Assembly (NCBI GenBank): GCA_004193595.1
Contig: RPGQ01000015.1
Location: forward strand, 62,001 to 126,000
Direction of reading: 5' to 3'
Length of the DNA stretch: 64,000 nucleotides
From: Desulfobacteraceae bacterium Eth-SRB2
GTDB taxonomy: Bacteria; Desulfobacterota; Desulfobacteria; Desulfobacterales; UBA11574
Both the position numbers and the translations under genes were made by a program. This document shows positions 56,089-64,000 of this stretch, one piece after another. The notes below the pieces were generated by a model. The model was given only the letters and a program-made list of their open reading frames with translations, had not been told where the DNA came from and made no database searches. Within the stretch, counting starts at the first letter, position 1. Every line of letters begins with the position of its first letter.

Positions 56089-57657
56089 TCAGTTCATGTG
56101 CCTGGCACGCCACGCCACAAGCCTTTCACGGAGCGGGAGAGCATCTTCCGGCTTGACATCATCTTCAAATTGCCGGTTGGATTCCGGCATGATGATTTGA
56201 ATCGCTCTGGTAGCAAGAATTTCAGAGACTTTTTCATTTGTGGCGATAACTGTCGGTCCATAAATGTCAAAATACACTGTGTCTTTATGCGGTCCAAGGT
56301 CGGGATGAAGCACCCGCGGAACAACAGCGCCTTGTTCGAATCTTTGTAACAGAATATCCTCGGTTCCTGTACGTTCGGCCTTCTTCCACAAATCCATAAC
56401 GTCGAAAAACATGGCCGATTTTAGGTTTTGCGCAACCCGGATGATATAGGGATCTCGTAATGATTCGACCGTCAAGCCTCGATATGCAATATTCATTAAT
56501 CCGTGACCAGTCCGGCTTTTGCCTCGCTCTGGGATTGCATAAAACCAAAGATAAGGCGAATATCCCGCCTTTTCGAAGATATATGAGTGAAAAGACCAGC
56601 AGGCTAACAAATGATAATAATCATCAGAGGGAAGTTCCGATATTTGTTTGAGGTAGGTAACAAGGTCATCATATAAACGCCGATCATTATCGGTTTTAAA
56701 ATATTCGGGAACCTTTTCAAGCCTTGGCAAATTCCATTTAAGCGCTTCACGTGGAGGCGGAAATAAATGGTCTTGTCCGTCTGGCCGAGGGAGTTTTGTG
56801 TCCTGGAATAGCTCGTTATTATCCAGAATCAGGAAGCAAATTAGACCATCTTTGTTAATTGCAAGATCGACCAGTTTTTCATGAACGGCTGTATAGTTCT
56901 GCTCCTTCTTCTCTTTTTCATCTGATTCTGCTTTGTCTTTTTTGGAAAGCCACTTTTGGTGCCACTTCTTAACTTTCTTAAAACCTTTATGGGACAGTGT
57001 TATGCGTTCACACTTTTGGAAATCTTCGACACTATACTTAAGCAGGAAGTCATCAAGACCGGTTTTATCCGTACCATTCATATTAGGTAAACAGATGATT
57101 GTAACCTCTGCGCCTCTGAGTTCTAATTCATAACAAAGAGCATACACAGCTTGCAAAAGATCAGGTTTGCTCCATACGTCCGAATCAGGAGTGAAATCAA
57201 CTGGACGACCAAACAGATTAATCATATCCAGATCCTTAATCGGCTTTCCGTCTTGTATCCAGGACCACAACCCACCGAGGCCGATATAATGCAATCCTTC
57301 CTGTAATGCCTTCAGACATTTTTTCTCACCCTCTGTGAACCCAAGTTTTATTGAGGGATCACCAAGAATTTCTTGAACAGCAGGCAGTATGTATAAATGG
57401 GATTTTGAGCCTTTCGGTTGCCCATATTTCATTGAGCCATCATTCGTCTTGACCGCCGGAAAAAACTTTACCCGGAAAAAACCATTGCCATACGGAAAAA
57501 TAAGTCCGGTAGTTTCAACGGGGAGGGAAAAACCAAATTTACAAACGAGATCCTGTGTCTGCATACTGTAAAGCCCGACATTTTTGGCGGTTTCTTCATT
57601 AATTGCGCTTAACTCTAGATCCTTTAGGTATTCATCAAATATTGTTTTTGCTTTCAT
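56089..57657 (-). CDS. DUF3854 / primase-helicase-like replication protein
   Basis: The N-terminal half has Toprim-like DUF3854 features (IKLGFTEGEKKCLKALQEG, IICLPNMNGTDKTGLDDFL). The C-terminal half looks like an ATPase with a degenerate P-loop in IPERGKSRTGHGLMN and a strand FFDVMDLW. Such proteins start replication of phages and plasmids. The start ATG 57657 has AAAGGGATCGGG before it; a longer frame from 57717 overlaps the preceding gene and is rejected. The product has 522 residues. Confidence 0.75.
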   Translation of the reverse strand: MKAKTIFDEYLKDLELSAINEETAKNVGLYSMQTQDLVCKFGFSLPVETTGLIFPYGNGFFRVKFFPAVKTNDGSMKYGQPKGSKSHLYILPAVQEILGDPSIKLGFTEGEKKCLKALQEGLHYIGLGGLWSWIQDGKPIKDLDMINLFGRPVDFTPDSDVWSKPDLLQAVYALCYELELRGAEVTIICLPNMNGTDKTGLDDFLLKYSVEDFQKCERITLSHKGFKKVKKWHQKWLSKKDKAESDEKEKKEQNYTAVHEKLVDLAINKDGLICFLILDNNELFQDTKLPRPDGQDHLFPPPREALKWNLPRLEKVPEYFKTDNDRRLYDDLVTYLKQISELPSDDYYHLLACWSFHSYIFEKAGYSPYLWFYAIPERGKSRTGHGLMNIAYRGLTVESLRDPYIIRVAQNLKSAMFFDVMDLWKKAERTGTEDILLQRFEQGAVVPRVLHPDLGPHKDTVYFDIYGPTVIATNEKVSEILATRAIQIIMPESNRQFEDDVKPEDALPLRERLVAWRARHMN

Positions 57658-57673
57658 CCCGATCCCTTTTGCC

Positions 57674-57868
57674 CTACTTCTCTGGATCAATACGCTTAGA
57701 ATCCATAAAATTTTCAAGATCGTTGATCCGATATCTGACCGCTCTCGATAGTTTCAAGTATGCAGGCCCCCTGTGTTGACATCGCCAATTTCTAAGCGTC
57801 TGCACCGCAACCCCTACCAATTGCGCGGCTTCATATTCGTTTATAGGTGGTTTCAAATTTTCTTTCAT
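57674..57868 (-). CDS. AlpA/excisionase-type HTH protein
   Basis: The 64-residue protein has a HTH_17 pattern: INEYEAAQLVGVAVQTLRNW, then RGPAYLKLSRAVRYRINDLE. It is 16 bp upstream of the primase-like gene. It is probably a regulator or excision factor of the island. Confidence 0.8.
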   Translation of the reverse strand: MKENLKPPINEYEAAQLVGVAVQTLRNWRCQHRGPAYLKLSRAVRYRINDLENFMDSKRIDPEK

Positions 57869-58033
57869 TTTTTGTTTTCCCCCGAATTGTTGAATTGTTT
57901 TTTGAGTGCTCTCAATTTAACCCTTTAATATTGCTATGTAAATTCCATTGGATTAGAGAAGACAGTTTTCTTAAGTGTAGACGGGAGTTTTAAAACAAGC
58001 GTAAAGTCTTGATTGAGGGGGGTTTATGATGAG

Positions 58034-58074
58034 TAAAAAAATAAACTCCCACAAAAGATAAAGACGGGAGTTTA
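58034..58074 (-). terminator. Rho-independent terminator (minus strand)
   Basis: On the minus strand TAAACTCCC and GGGAGTTTA form a 9-bp stem, followed by seven T. It lies just past the end of the frameshifted gene at 58106. Two further GACGGGAGTTT words at about 57980 and 58065 are noted. Confidence 0.65.
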
Positions 58075-58105
58075 AACTAAAAGAAAAGGTTTTTTGATAA
58101 GGTTT

Positions 58106-58937
58106 TTAGTTTTTAGGTACCTCTATATTTAATTTTTTACAGAAGGCCAACTGTTCTTTTGTGTAATCCTTGCTTCTTATCCCCTTTAGATTTGCTTTAG
58201 GATTTGCTTCTTTAGCCGCTTCAGAAATCCATCCATGAACACATTTAGGTTTATATCTTCTACCAACTATTTTTTATATCGGGATGCATTTTCATATACT
58301 TGATATCTAAAGGAAACTGTTTCCATACCTCTTTTGCAATTTTTTGGACATTGAGTTTGTCTTCTTGATCTGGGCGAAGTTTTCTTTTTGGTTGGATCTG
58401 ATCAATTTTTTTTTGGTAGATAATCCAATATGACCCACCTGTCAATACGCCTTCAGGCAACTGGTCTTCAGACTCACTCTGTTTTAGGCAATACATCCAG
58501 TTTCGGAAATAATCGATACTCGGCGTTTTCCTGTAAACAGTCTTATAAAAACGCGAGTCAAAAAGCCGGTGATGCCCTTGATCTGCATATTGATCGGCAT
58601 GTTTAATTTCCTTTAAAGCGGTAATGAAAGGATCTTCGCCATCAATAGGGTAACTTTCAAGTGGTTCCAAACCAAATTCTTGACAGCCTATATCTACGGC
58701 GTCCGGGTCTTGAACACCTGAATACTCAAAAACCAAAGCATATTGCGTAATAGGACATTCCAAGGAATACCGAACAAGCAACTTTTCTTGATATTCAGAG
58801 TCGAGACTGTGCAAAGTTATTTTTTGGATTTGGATTACTGAATATTTTTCAGCCCATCTCTTGGCATAACGCTCCAACTGATTGAGGTTAAATTCTGGAA
58901 AATCATCGGGATTGTTTTTATGAGGTTGTTGTAACAT
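58106..58937 (-). pseudogene. Island hypothetical gene with a frameshift near its 3' end
   Basis: The main frame (58937-58260) gives 225 residues ending HPDIKNSW. Past it, the +1 frame continues as clean protein (VGRRYKPKCVHGWISEAAKE, then DYTKEQLAFCKKLNIEV) to a stop at 58106. A six-A run at the junction (about 58266) explains a one-base gain. The domain is unknown to me; the WISEAAKEA tail looks like a small C-terminal HTH. Programmed frameshifting at the A-run is an alternative to decay. Confidence 0.6.
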
Positions 58938-59310
58938 ACGGCGCCTCCTGTAGCGGTAGGTCCTGGTTGAAGATCAGGGGGAAGACCGGCCAGGAAAACC
59001 GGTCTTTTCGGCTCCGGTTGCCTATCCCCCGTATATTGTATATATTTTACTTATGGCCACAAAGTATGTCAACGCTTGTTGGTAATTTTCCAAGTGTATG
59101 TTCAATTTGCGGAGAATGAACGAAAATACTCGATATCACAAATCCTGAAGGCCTCTTTCAATTTTCATATAGATTGCAGATAGTACAGGTCTTGGATTGA
59201 TGATTCCAAAGCGTAATCTTAAAGATTTTATGGCTTTAATTTTTCAAGGCCGAAGGCAACAATATGCGCATTTGTTGATTACTGAAATCGTAACAAGCGG
59301 ACATAAAAAT
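58938..59310. other. Intergenic interval with a GC-rich hairpin
   Basis: AAGACCGG and CCGGTCTT pair at 58982-59005, upstream of the minus-strand gene at 58937. A weak plus frame at 59197-59418 is judged chance. Nothing else is seen. Confidence 0.4.
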
Positions 59311-59347
59311 GAAAAGGCGGAGCCTATATCAAAGACCCTGCCTTTTA
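59311..59347 (-). terminator. Possible terminator of the beta-helix gene
   Basis: On the minus strand AAAAGGC pairs with GCCTTTT across a long loop, followed by CATTTTTA, 17 bp after the beta-helix gene stop. Confidence 0.4.
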
Positions 59348-59363
59348 CGAACAGGTTTACTCA

Positions 59364-61961
59364 TTACATTCCAGGCAGCGCATCCAACATCATATTATCA
59401 GACGAACCATTAAGCTGAAAACCGACCACTTCTCTACCCGATGAGTAACCAATGTAGGTGGCATTGCTCATATCCTGAGAAAACAGATTTGGCGCCACAT
59501 TCACTACTTTCTCATAAGCAGCGATATTGAGAGATTCAGTTCCGATTACATTGCCACTGTCGTTGTAAGCCGTCATTGTAACCGTAGCCTGAGCGTTCTC
59601 GATATTAACAAAGGCGATTCCTGTCCAGCCATTTTTTTCAGTTTTGGCAAAGACGCCATGATAGCCGCTAATGCCCACACCCGTATACCCCCCTAATTGG
59701 TTTCCGTCGTTGGTGCCGAACAGTTCAAACCCTGTAATCGGGCTTGAGGCGATGATTCTGAACCAAGCGGTTCCCTCGGGGAAATTTAAGTCACGAACCA
59801 CACCAATATATTTTTCTTGCCCGGCAAGGGGAATGGTTTGAGGTGTTAATGATGTGCCGTCTTCGCTGAAAGGGGTAATCGTGAGCGTACAGGATGTTGC
59901 AGAAGGATTATATGCAACAATGCCTGTCCACCAGGTTGAATCGCTTGCAATATGTGGGTAATAGATATGGGTTGTAGTTTCATCCTTTAAAAGGATACCG
60001 CTCAGATAATTATCTCCGCTGCTGTCGGAACTGCCAAATAATTCAAGGCCCACAATGCCGCTTCCATTTTTAATTACCGCAGAGTTAATATTTGGCTGCA
60101 GTTCACCACCAAATAAACTATTGATAGTGAACGCCTGATGTTCTTTAGCCGCGACAGTTATTGGTTTTGTCGTCCCGTTATCAAATTCAACGGTTAATTC
60201 TTTAGATGATGAAGTGGTGTTGAGAAGACTGATTCCGGTCCACCAATTTGTATTGGATGCGATGTGGGAAATGTAGATGTCACCAGCGTTGACATCTGAA
60301 ACGGCTGGAACAGCTACCCGATATTTTCCTTCAATATAAAACTTTGTATATCCACAGACATTTTCTGAATCTGACTCAAAAATAATATATTCAATACCAC
60401 TCGGATTGGGAAGCTCATCGCCAATAACAATCTGTCTTCTTGCATTGGCGGCTAAAATAACCGGTGTTGAAGAAACCTCCTGGCCTAAATCATTATAGGC
60501 TCTCAAATTACCACTCAGACTCTGTACAGCACTGGTATTGATAACACAGATTTCGGTTTCCCATGTGCTGTTACTGGCAATATGGGGGAAGTAGATTAGA
60601 AATGAAAGCGTTTCTTGGGTAACATATTCGTCAGCCCCCATATCATAGCCTGCACCCTGCGGCCGAGAATCACCATCATAATCAACAGCAGGCGCTCCAG
60701 CACTGGTTCCGGTGTCAACGGCAGAGCTGGTACTCAGGAGGTGAAAGTCAAAGTTGGCAGGGTCTACGAAAATCTCCGATATTTCGTGAACAACCACAGA
60801 GTGAGAATCTTGACCACTGTATGCCATCCATGAGCCGGATTCAACATCACTTAGGGAAAACTCATCCTCATATCCCACGGCAATCATCCGCGCGCCAGCG
60901 GCTATGTGAAACAGGTTGTAGTCCCCTTGATATTTGGATGTTCCCATTTGTTCGAAAGCCAATCCGATAGCGTCGCCACCGGCAAGAATACAGTTAACCA
61001 TATACAGGGAGTCAGCTGAGTTTTCCACCCAAACATTAAAGCTGCCAGCATTGATGAAGGTGCAATTTTGCAGCGTCGTCTTACCCGATTCCCCATCCCA
61101 GTCCAGTTCTACATTGGCGACGGAGGCGTTGTAGCCAATACAGTTGACCAGTCTCACATTGTCTTGCCAGATTTTGAAACCTGAGTTATGGCAGTCACGA
61201 GCAGAGCATCGGTTGAGCGTCGTGTTTGCAGAGCTGATGTCAAACCCATCGAATACATCATAGACTTCGCAGCGATTTAAGACAAAATTGTTCTGGGTAC
61301 CGTGACCCAGAGCAAAACCGTCCACGTTCTGAGTTTGATCTCGGCCAGTATGGGCAGCACAGTCGTTGAACGTACCATTATAGCAGTCTGCCCCACCTGC
61401 AGGCGATGCGTCGAAGCCGTAGAGGTCGAAGTGATGCATCTCCACTCGGTTCAGGACGAAATCATGAGTCCCATCCGCGCACCCGATTCCATAGGTGACA
61501 TGGTGAACCTCGCAGTCTGAGATTTCAAGATAACCGGCATTTACAACCCATATTCCGTTATCGTTCCAATTCCGCACTTCAAGGCCTTTAAGCTTGATGT
61601 AGGAGTGTTGGACTATGATTCCGTTGTTGCCAGTGGTGACGCCGGTTCCGTCGATAGCAGGCTTCTCCCCCGGATAGGCAGAAAAGGTTATATAACCCTC
61701 GATGGAGGTGCCACTACGTACGGTGAGGACTTGCTCGTTGTACGTCCCGGCTCTGATATACGTCATATCGCCAGGGAGCATCGTTTGGGCGGCATTATTG
61801 ATCGTTAGCCAAGGCAAATCTTGGGTCCCCGGATTAGCATCACTGGCGGAAGTATGATTATTGTCCACGTAATAAGTTGCTGCCAGGCATGTAGCGGATA
61901 CAAACGTAAAATAGCTAATTACAATGACTAAATAGGTTAGAAAGTACCTCACCTTTTTCAT
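59364..61961 (-). CDS. Secreted right-handed beta-helix protein with four C-terminal repeats
   Basis: A signal peptide (YFLTYLVIVISYFTFVSATC) is followed by a parallel beta-helix of the pectate-lyase fold, from AATYYVDNNHTSASDANPGT through several short rungs to about residue 460. Four repeats of about 100 residues end the protein, each opening like YFPHIASNSTWETEICVIN or YYPHIASDSTWWTGIVAYN. It lacks a PEP-CTERM tail. The ATG at 61961 with GGAGGG upstream is chosen over a longer frame from 62081. It may be a polysaccharide-binding or -cleaving surface protein; catalytic residues are not evident. Confidence 0.82.
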   Translation of the reverse strand: MKKVRYFLTYLVIVISYFTFVSATCLAATYYVDNNHTSASDANPGTQDLPWLTINNAAQTMLPGDMTYIRAGTYNEQVLTVRSGTSIEGYITFSAYPGEKPAIDGTGVTTGNNGIIVQHSYIKLKGLEVRNWNDNGIWVVNAGYLEISDCEVHHVTYGIGCADGTHDFVLNRVEMHHFDLYGFDASPAGGADCYNGTFNDCAAHTGRDQTQNVDGFALGHGTQNNFVLNRCEVYDVFDGFDISSANTTLNRCSARDCHNSGFKIWQDNVRLVNCIGYNASVANVELDWDGESGKTTLQNCTFINAGSFNVWVENSADSLYMVNCILAGGDAIGLAFEQMGTSKYQGDYNLFHIAAGARMIAVGYEDEFSLSDVESGSWMAYSGQDSHSVVVHEISEIFVDPANFDFHLLSTSSAVDTGTSAGAPAVDYDGDSRPQGAGYDMGADEYVTQETLSFLIYFPHIASNSTWETEICVINTSAVQSLSGNLRAYNDLGQEVSSTPVILAANARRQIVIGDELPNPSGIEYIIFESDSENVCGYTKFYIEGKYRVAVPAVSDVNAGDIYISHIASNTNWWTGISLLNTTSSSKELTVEFDNGTTKPITVAAKEHQAFTINSLFGGELQPNINSAVIKNGSGIVGLELFGSSDSSGDNYLSGILLKDETTTHIYYPHIASDSTWWTGIVAYNPSATSCTLTITPFSEDGTSLTPQTIPLAGQEKYIGVVRDLNFPEGTAWFRIIASSPITGFELFGTNDGNQLGGYTGVGISGYHGVFAKTEKNGWTGIAFVNIENAQATVTMTAYNDSGNVIGTESLNIAAYEKVVNVAPNLFSQDMSNATYIGYSSGREVVGFQLNGSSDNMMLDALPGM

Positions 61962-62713
61962 TTTGCCCTCCACTAATTGATAAGATTTCCCTTTTTGAAA
62001 TTGGAATAATGGAAAATTTGAAATTTTATGCCAAAACCGGAAGAATCCCAATCTGAAGTAGGGCCGGATATCAGACAACAAAGAGACTTCTGAAACCCGT
62101 TACCGGAATTTTGTACCAGATGCCAGCCCGTATTGTCATTGATATGGTATATCCCAACAGTACTGTAATCATACTGTCAGGAACAGGGCATGCACATTTT
62201 GAGGGGTTTCTCCATGATAGTAACCTCCTGGAAAGAACTTGAACAGTTGAAGTAACAAATCATCATAAAGGAAGAAACAGATCAAGAATGAGATCAGCTA
62301 AACAATCAATTTTTCAAAATGCAAATAGAGTCGAAGCAGAGGATAGGTTCAAAAGGTGATACGTTAAAACCAATTATATTAAAACTTTAATAGTGTCAAC
62401 AAAATTAGAATTTTATAAATATATATCACTTTATAGTATTTATTTGCCCTATGAATCGGTAGAAAAGAGAGATACTATATCTTGGAATATCTTGCCAAAA
62501 GCACAGCATTATGCAGTAACATTTTTTGTACATATATCCTATTTTTTACAAAATTGCAAAAAAAGAAAAAGGGCCATGGTGGATACCACAACCCTTAATT
62601 TTGGGGTGCACATAGGGTGCATTTGACCTTTACGATTTATTATGATTTATTATGATTCATTAAACGCAAGCCCTCTATAACCACACAACTAATTGTTTTA
62701 ACTATATATTATA
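61962..62713. other. Right arm of the island, no gene
   Basis: No gene is supported in 750 bp. It is AT-rich. Around 62595-62625 the minus strand can be read as NAPYVHPK, resembling the integrase C-terminal NAPHTHPT, perhaps a relic. Confidence 0.45.
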
Positions 62714-62736
62714 TTCAAATCCGGTCTTCGGCACCA
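62714..62736 (+). other. attR (duplicate of tRNA-Leu 3' end)
   Basis: TTCAAATCCGGTCTTCGGCA followed by CCA. It matches attL at 21 of 23 positions. The rest of the tRNA is not present here. Confidence 0.85.
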
Positions 62737-62870
62737 CAATTTATATATTAAAACAGGCGCTTAAAAGATACATTAAGTGCCTGTTTTGCGTATAAGATGT
62801 GTATCTGGGGTTTGTTATTTTTCGCTTCTTCCCTTATTTCACCAAATCCAATATCCCCTTCCCTCCTGCG

Positions 62871-63243
62871 GAAATATGGCGACCGAATTGTCATATCGAA
62901 AATTATGCTCAATTGACGGCTCAAGTTGTTCGACAGACCGAACCACCTGTAAGGATTGGTAAGAATGTCCCGGCCCAAAAAAAGTTGTATCTATTTTTGA
63001 ACCGCATACTGATATTATTCGCAAGGACAACCGTAATACGTTTTACGGACACAAGGTTTGCCTTACCGGAGAAGTTTCGAACCTGATATTGGACTGTCTG
63101 ATTCTTGAAGGTAATCCAGCCGATACCACCCTGGTTGAACCGGTGCTGGATCGAATGAAAGCCATTTACGACCGCTATCCGCTCAAAGCATCCTTTGACG
63201 GCGGATTTGCTTCCACTCATCCGATTCTCGAGAATAGCTACTG
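62871..63243 (+). pseudogene. Transposase fragment (ISNCY/IS1202-like)
   Basis: Read across a frameshift at a seven-A run (about 62980), the sequence gives ENYAQLTAQVVRQTE, then VVSIFEPHTDIIRKDNRNTF, YGHKVCLTGEVSNLILDCL and LKASFDGGFAS before a stop. This resembles the catalytic middle of ISNCY-type transposases. Both ends are missing and no inverted repeats were found. It is a relic. Confidence 0.7.
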
Positions 63244-63322
63244 AGAAAAGTCTTTTTCTTTTCGGGGTGCCGGCGATGATACCCGTAAATCGTCGATTTA
63301 TGGATGGGCACTAATTAAAAGC
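63244..63322. repeat. REP-like hairpin repeat, copy 2
   Basis: It matches 24791-24870: GTGCCGGCGATGAT, the hairpin around AAATCGTCGATTT, then GCACTAATTAAAAGC. Its end covers the stop codon of the RRM gene. Confidence 0.7.
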
Positions 63323-63653
63323 GTCGTCCTCCGCCCCCTCTTCCTCCGCCACCCCTTGATCCGCCACCCCTTGGTCCGCCAGGTCTTGCGCCACCTCGAC
63401 GGCCTTCAGGGCGAGGGCGGGCTTCACTGACATTAAGGCTCCGGCCTTTCAGATCTTTCCCATTCAAGCCTTGGATTGCAGACTCTGCTTCAGATTTAGC
63501 GGGCATCTCCACAAATCCAAATCCTTTTGATCTGCCAGTGTAATTGTCTTTTATAACCTTGACGGTATCGACCTCTCCAAAGACCTCAAAAGCCTCTTTT
63601 AAATTCTCTTCGGCCACCTCATACGATAGATTACCTACATAGATATTCAGCAA
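63315..63653 (-). CDS. RRM-type RNA-binding protein with Gly/Arg-rich tail
   Basis: The 112-residue protein has one RNA recognition motif with RNP2 IYVGNLSY and RNP1 KGFGFVEM (residues 3-78), then an RGG-like tail (RGGARPGGPRGGGSRGGGGR). Bacterial RRM proteins of this kind bind single-stranded RNA and are often cold-induced. Start is TTG. The stop codon lies within a REP-like repeat. Confidence 0.92.
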   Translation of the reverse strand: MLNIYVGNLSYEVAEENLKEAFEVFGEVDTVKVIKDNYTGRSKGFGFVEMPAKSEAESAIQGLNGKDLKGRSLNVSEARPRPEGRRGGARPGGPRGGGSRGGGGRGGGGRRF

Positions 63654-64000
63654 TTCCCGCTCATCACGTTATAAGTTCATTTGCCACCACATGTGGATAA
63701 ATTATGAATTTTATCACAACATGTTGTAATTAGTAATGAAGGTTTTTATATTTGGAAAGTATTGTTTAGAGGAAAAATGCACAAAAAATCATATCTTAAA
63801 TCAAGACAATCTGTTTTCAAACGCAAATGTCCCGTTCAGTAAATGGCCTAACTTTCTCATTGTGTAATTTCCTTTGGGTAGCTTTTTGATGTGCCTATTT
63901 AGGCGATAATACCTCTATGAGGTGTCATCATATAAGATGATCGGGGGTTGGAATTTGACGCCGTAGAGAATAGCGTGATAAAGCATTTGCATTGATTCAA
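63654..64000. other. Gene-free right edge of window
   Basis: No coding frame is supported in the last 347 bp. The promoter of the RRM gene should lie here. Confidence 0.4.

Larger units (their letters stand above)
44501..62736. mobile_element. Integrated genetic island / satellite-like prophage at tRNA-Leu
   Basis: The element is bounded by the tRNA 3' end (44501-44523) and a 23-bp near-copy at 62714-62736. An integrase gene abuts the left end. It contains HTH regulators, a primase-like protein, terminase genes and surface-protein cargo, but no capsid, portal or tail gene that I recognise over 18.2 kb. Three genes carry disabling changes (integrase amber, terminase frameshift and opal, 58-kb gene frameshift). 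A decayed phage satellite or integrative island fits best. Confidence 0.85.

Noticed and set aside
57658-57717. Longer start for the primase-like gene
   Set aside because: It overlaps the upstream HTH gene and has no ribosome binding site; the ATG at 57657 has one.
61962-62081. Longer start for the beta-helix protein
   Set aside because: The extra 40 residues precede a good signal peptide, and GGAGGG lies directly before the ATG at 61961.
62393-62626. 77-codon plus-strand frame in the right arm
   Set aside because: AT-rich, no ribosome binding site and unlike any protein known to me. Judged chance.

Overview
The window looks like a chromosome segment of a Gram-negative, anaerobic deltaproteobacterium, probably Desulfobacterota and close to Desulfobacterales. 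The basis is gene content and gene order only. It holds an Lpt operon joined to rpoN-hpf-ptsN-rapZ, a DUF39 homocysteine-synthesis protein, a plant-type DapB, a CdaA-YbbR fusion, a bactofilin, a PlsB-type acyltransferase and a PEP-CTERM sorting substrate. Base composition is moderate, GTG and TTG starts are common, and many short non-coding elements with inverted ends lie between genes.

Layout. 1-4.8 kb: a chemotaxis/signalling end (3' part of cheB, a short cheR, a response regulator, a hybrid kinase with a PhnD-like sensor). 5.4-6.1 kb: a VapBC-type toxin-antitoxin pair. 6.5-18.6 kb: envelope and housekeeping genes (DUF2914, CdaA-YbbR diadenylate cyclase, bactofilin plus methyltransferase, PBP1b plus TPR lipoprotein, HU, an SH3/coiled-coil membrane protein, NamZ-like muramidase, RNase HI). 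18.8-28.4 kb: PlsB-like acyltransferase, a MurU-AmgK fusion, DapB and a second large hybrid kinase. 28.5-35.7 kb, minus strand: alaS, recA, thpR, DUF39 protein and an M23 peptidase. 35.8-44.4 kb, plus strand: decayed kdsC, lptC-lptA-lptB-rpoN-hpf-ptsN-rapZ-EIIA(Man), gap, tpiA, secG, then tRNA-Leu(GAG).

44.50-62.74 kb is an integrated island. The 3' end of the tRNA-Leu gene (23 bp, two mismatches) is repeated at 62714-62736. An integrase gene abuts the tRNA and is interrupted by an amber codon. The island has a replication and packaging part (two excisionase-like HTH genes, a DUF3854 primase-like protein, terminase small subunit, a terminase large subunit broken by a frameshift and an opal stop) but no recognisable capsid or tail genes. 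This suggests a decayed phage satellite. Its cargo is surface-related: a GEMM-type (cyclic dinucleotide) riboswitch candidate before a PEP-CTERM protein with exact 45-bp repeats, a small RRSG-motif protein, a CAAX-type membrane protease of the kind found with exosortases, an EamA transporter and an 865-aa secreted beta-helix protein. Beyond the island are a transposase remnant and an RRM RNA-binding protein.

Themes. The envelope genes fit together: NamZ could supply MurNAc to the MurU-AmgK recycling enzyme, PBP1b builds peptidoglycan, DapB supplies diaminopimelate, and the Lpt genes export LPS. The kdsC that heads the Lpt operon has lost HAD motif IV and has a stop codon in its N-terminal region, so KDO synthesis would need another phosphatase. 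At least five families of short elements with inverted ends, some with near-identical second copies here, fill the intergenic spaces. No search or folding could be run; assignments rest on motifs read by eye.
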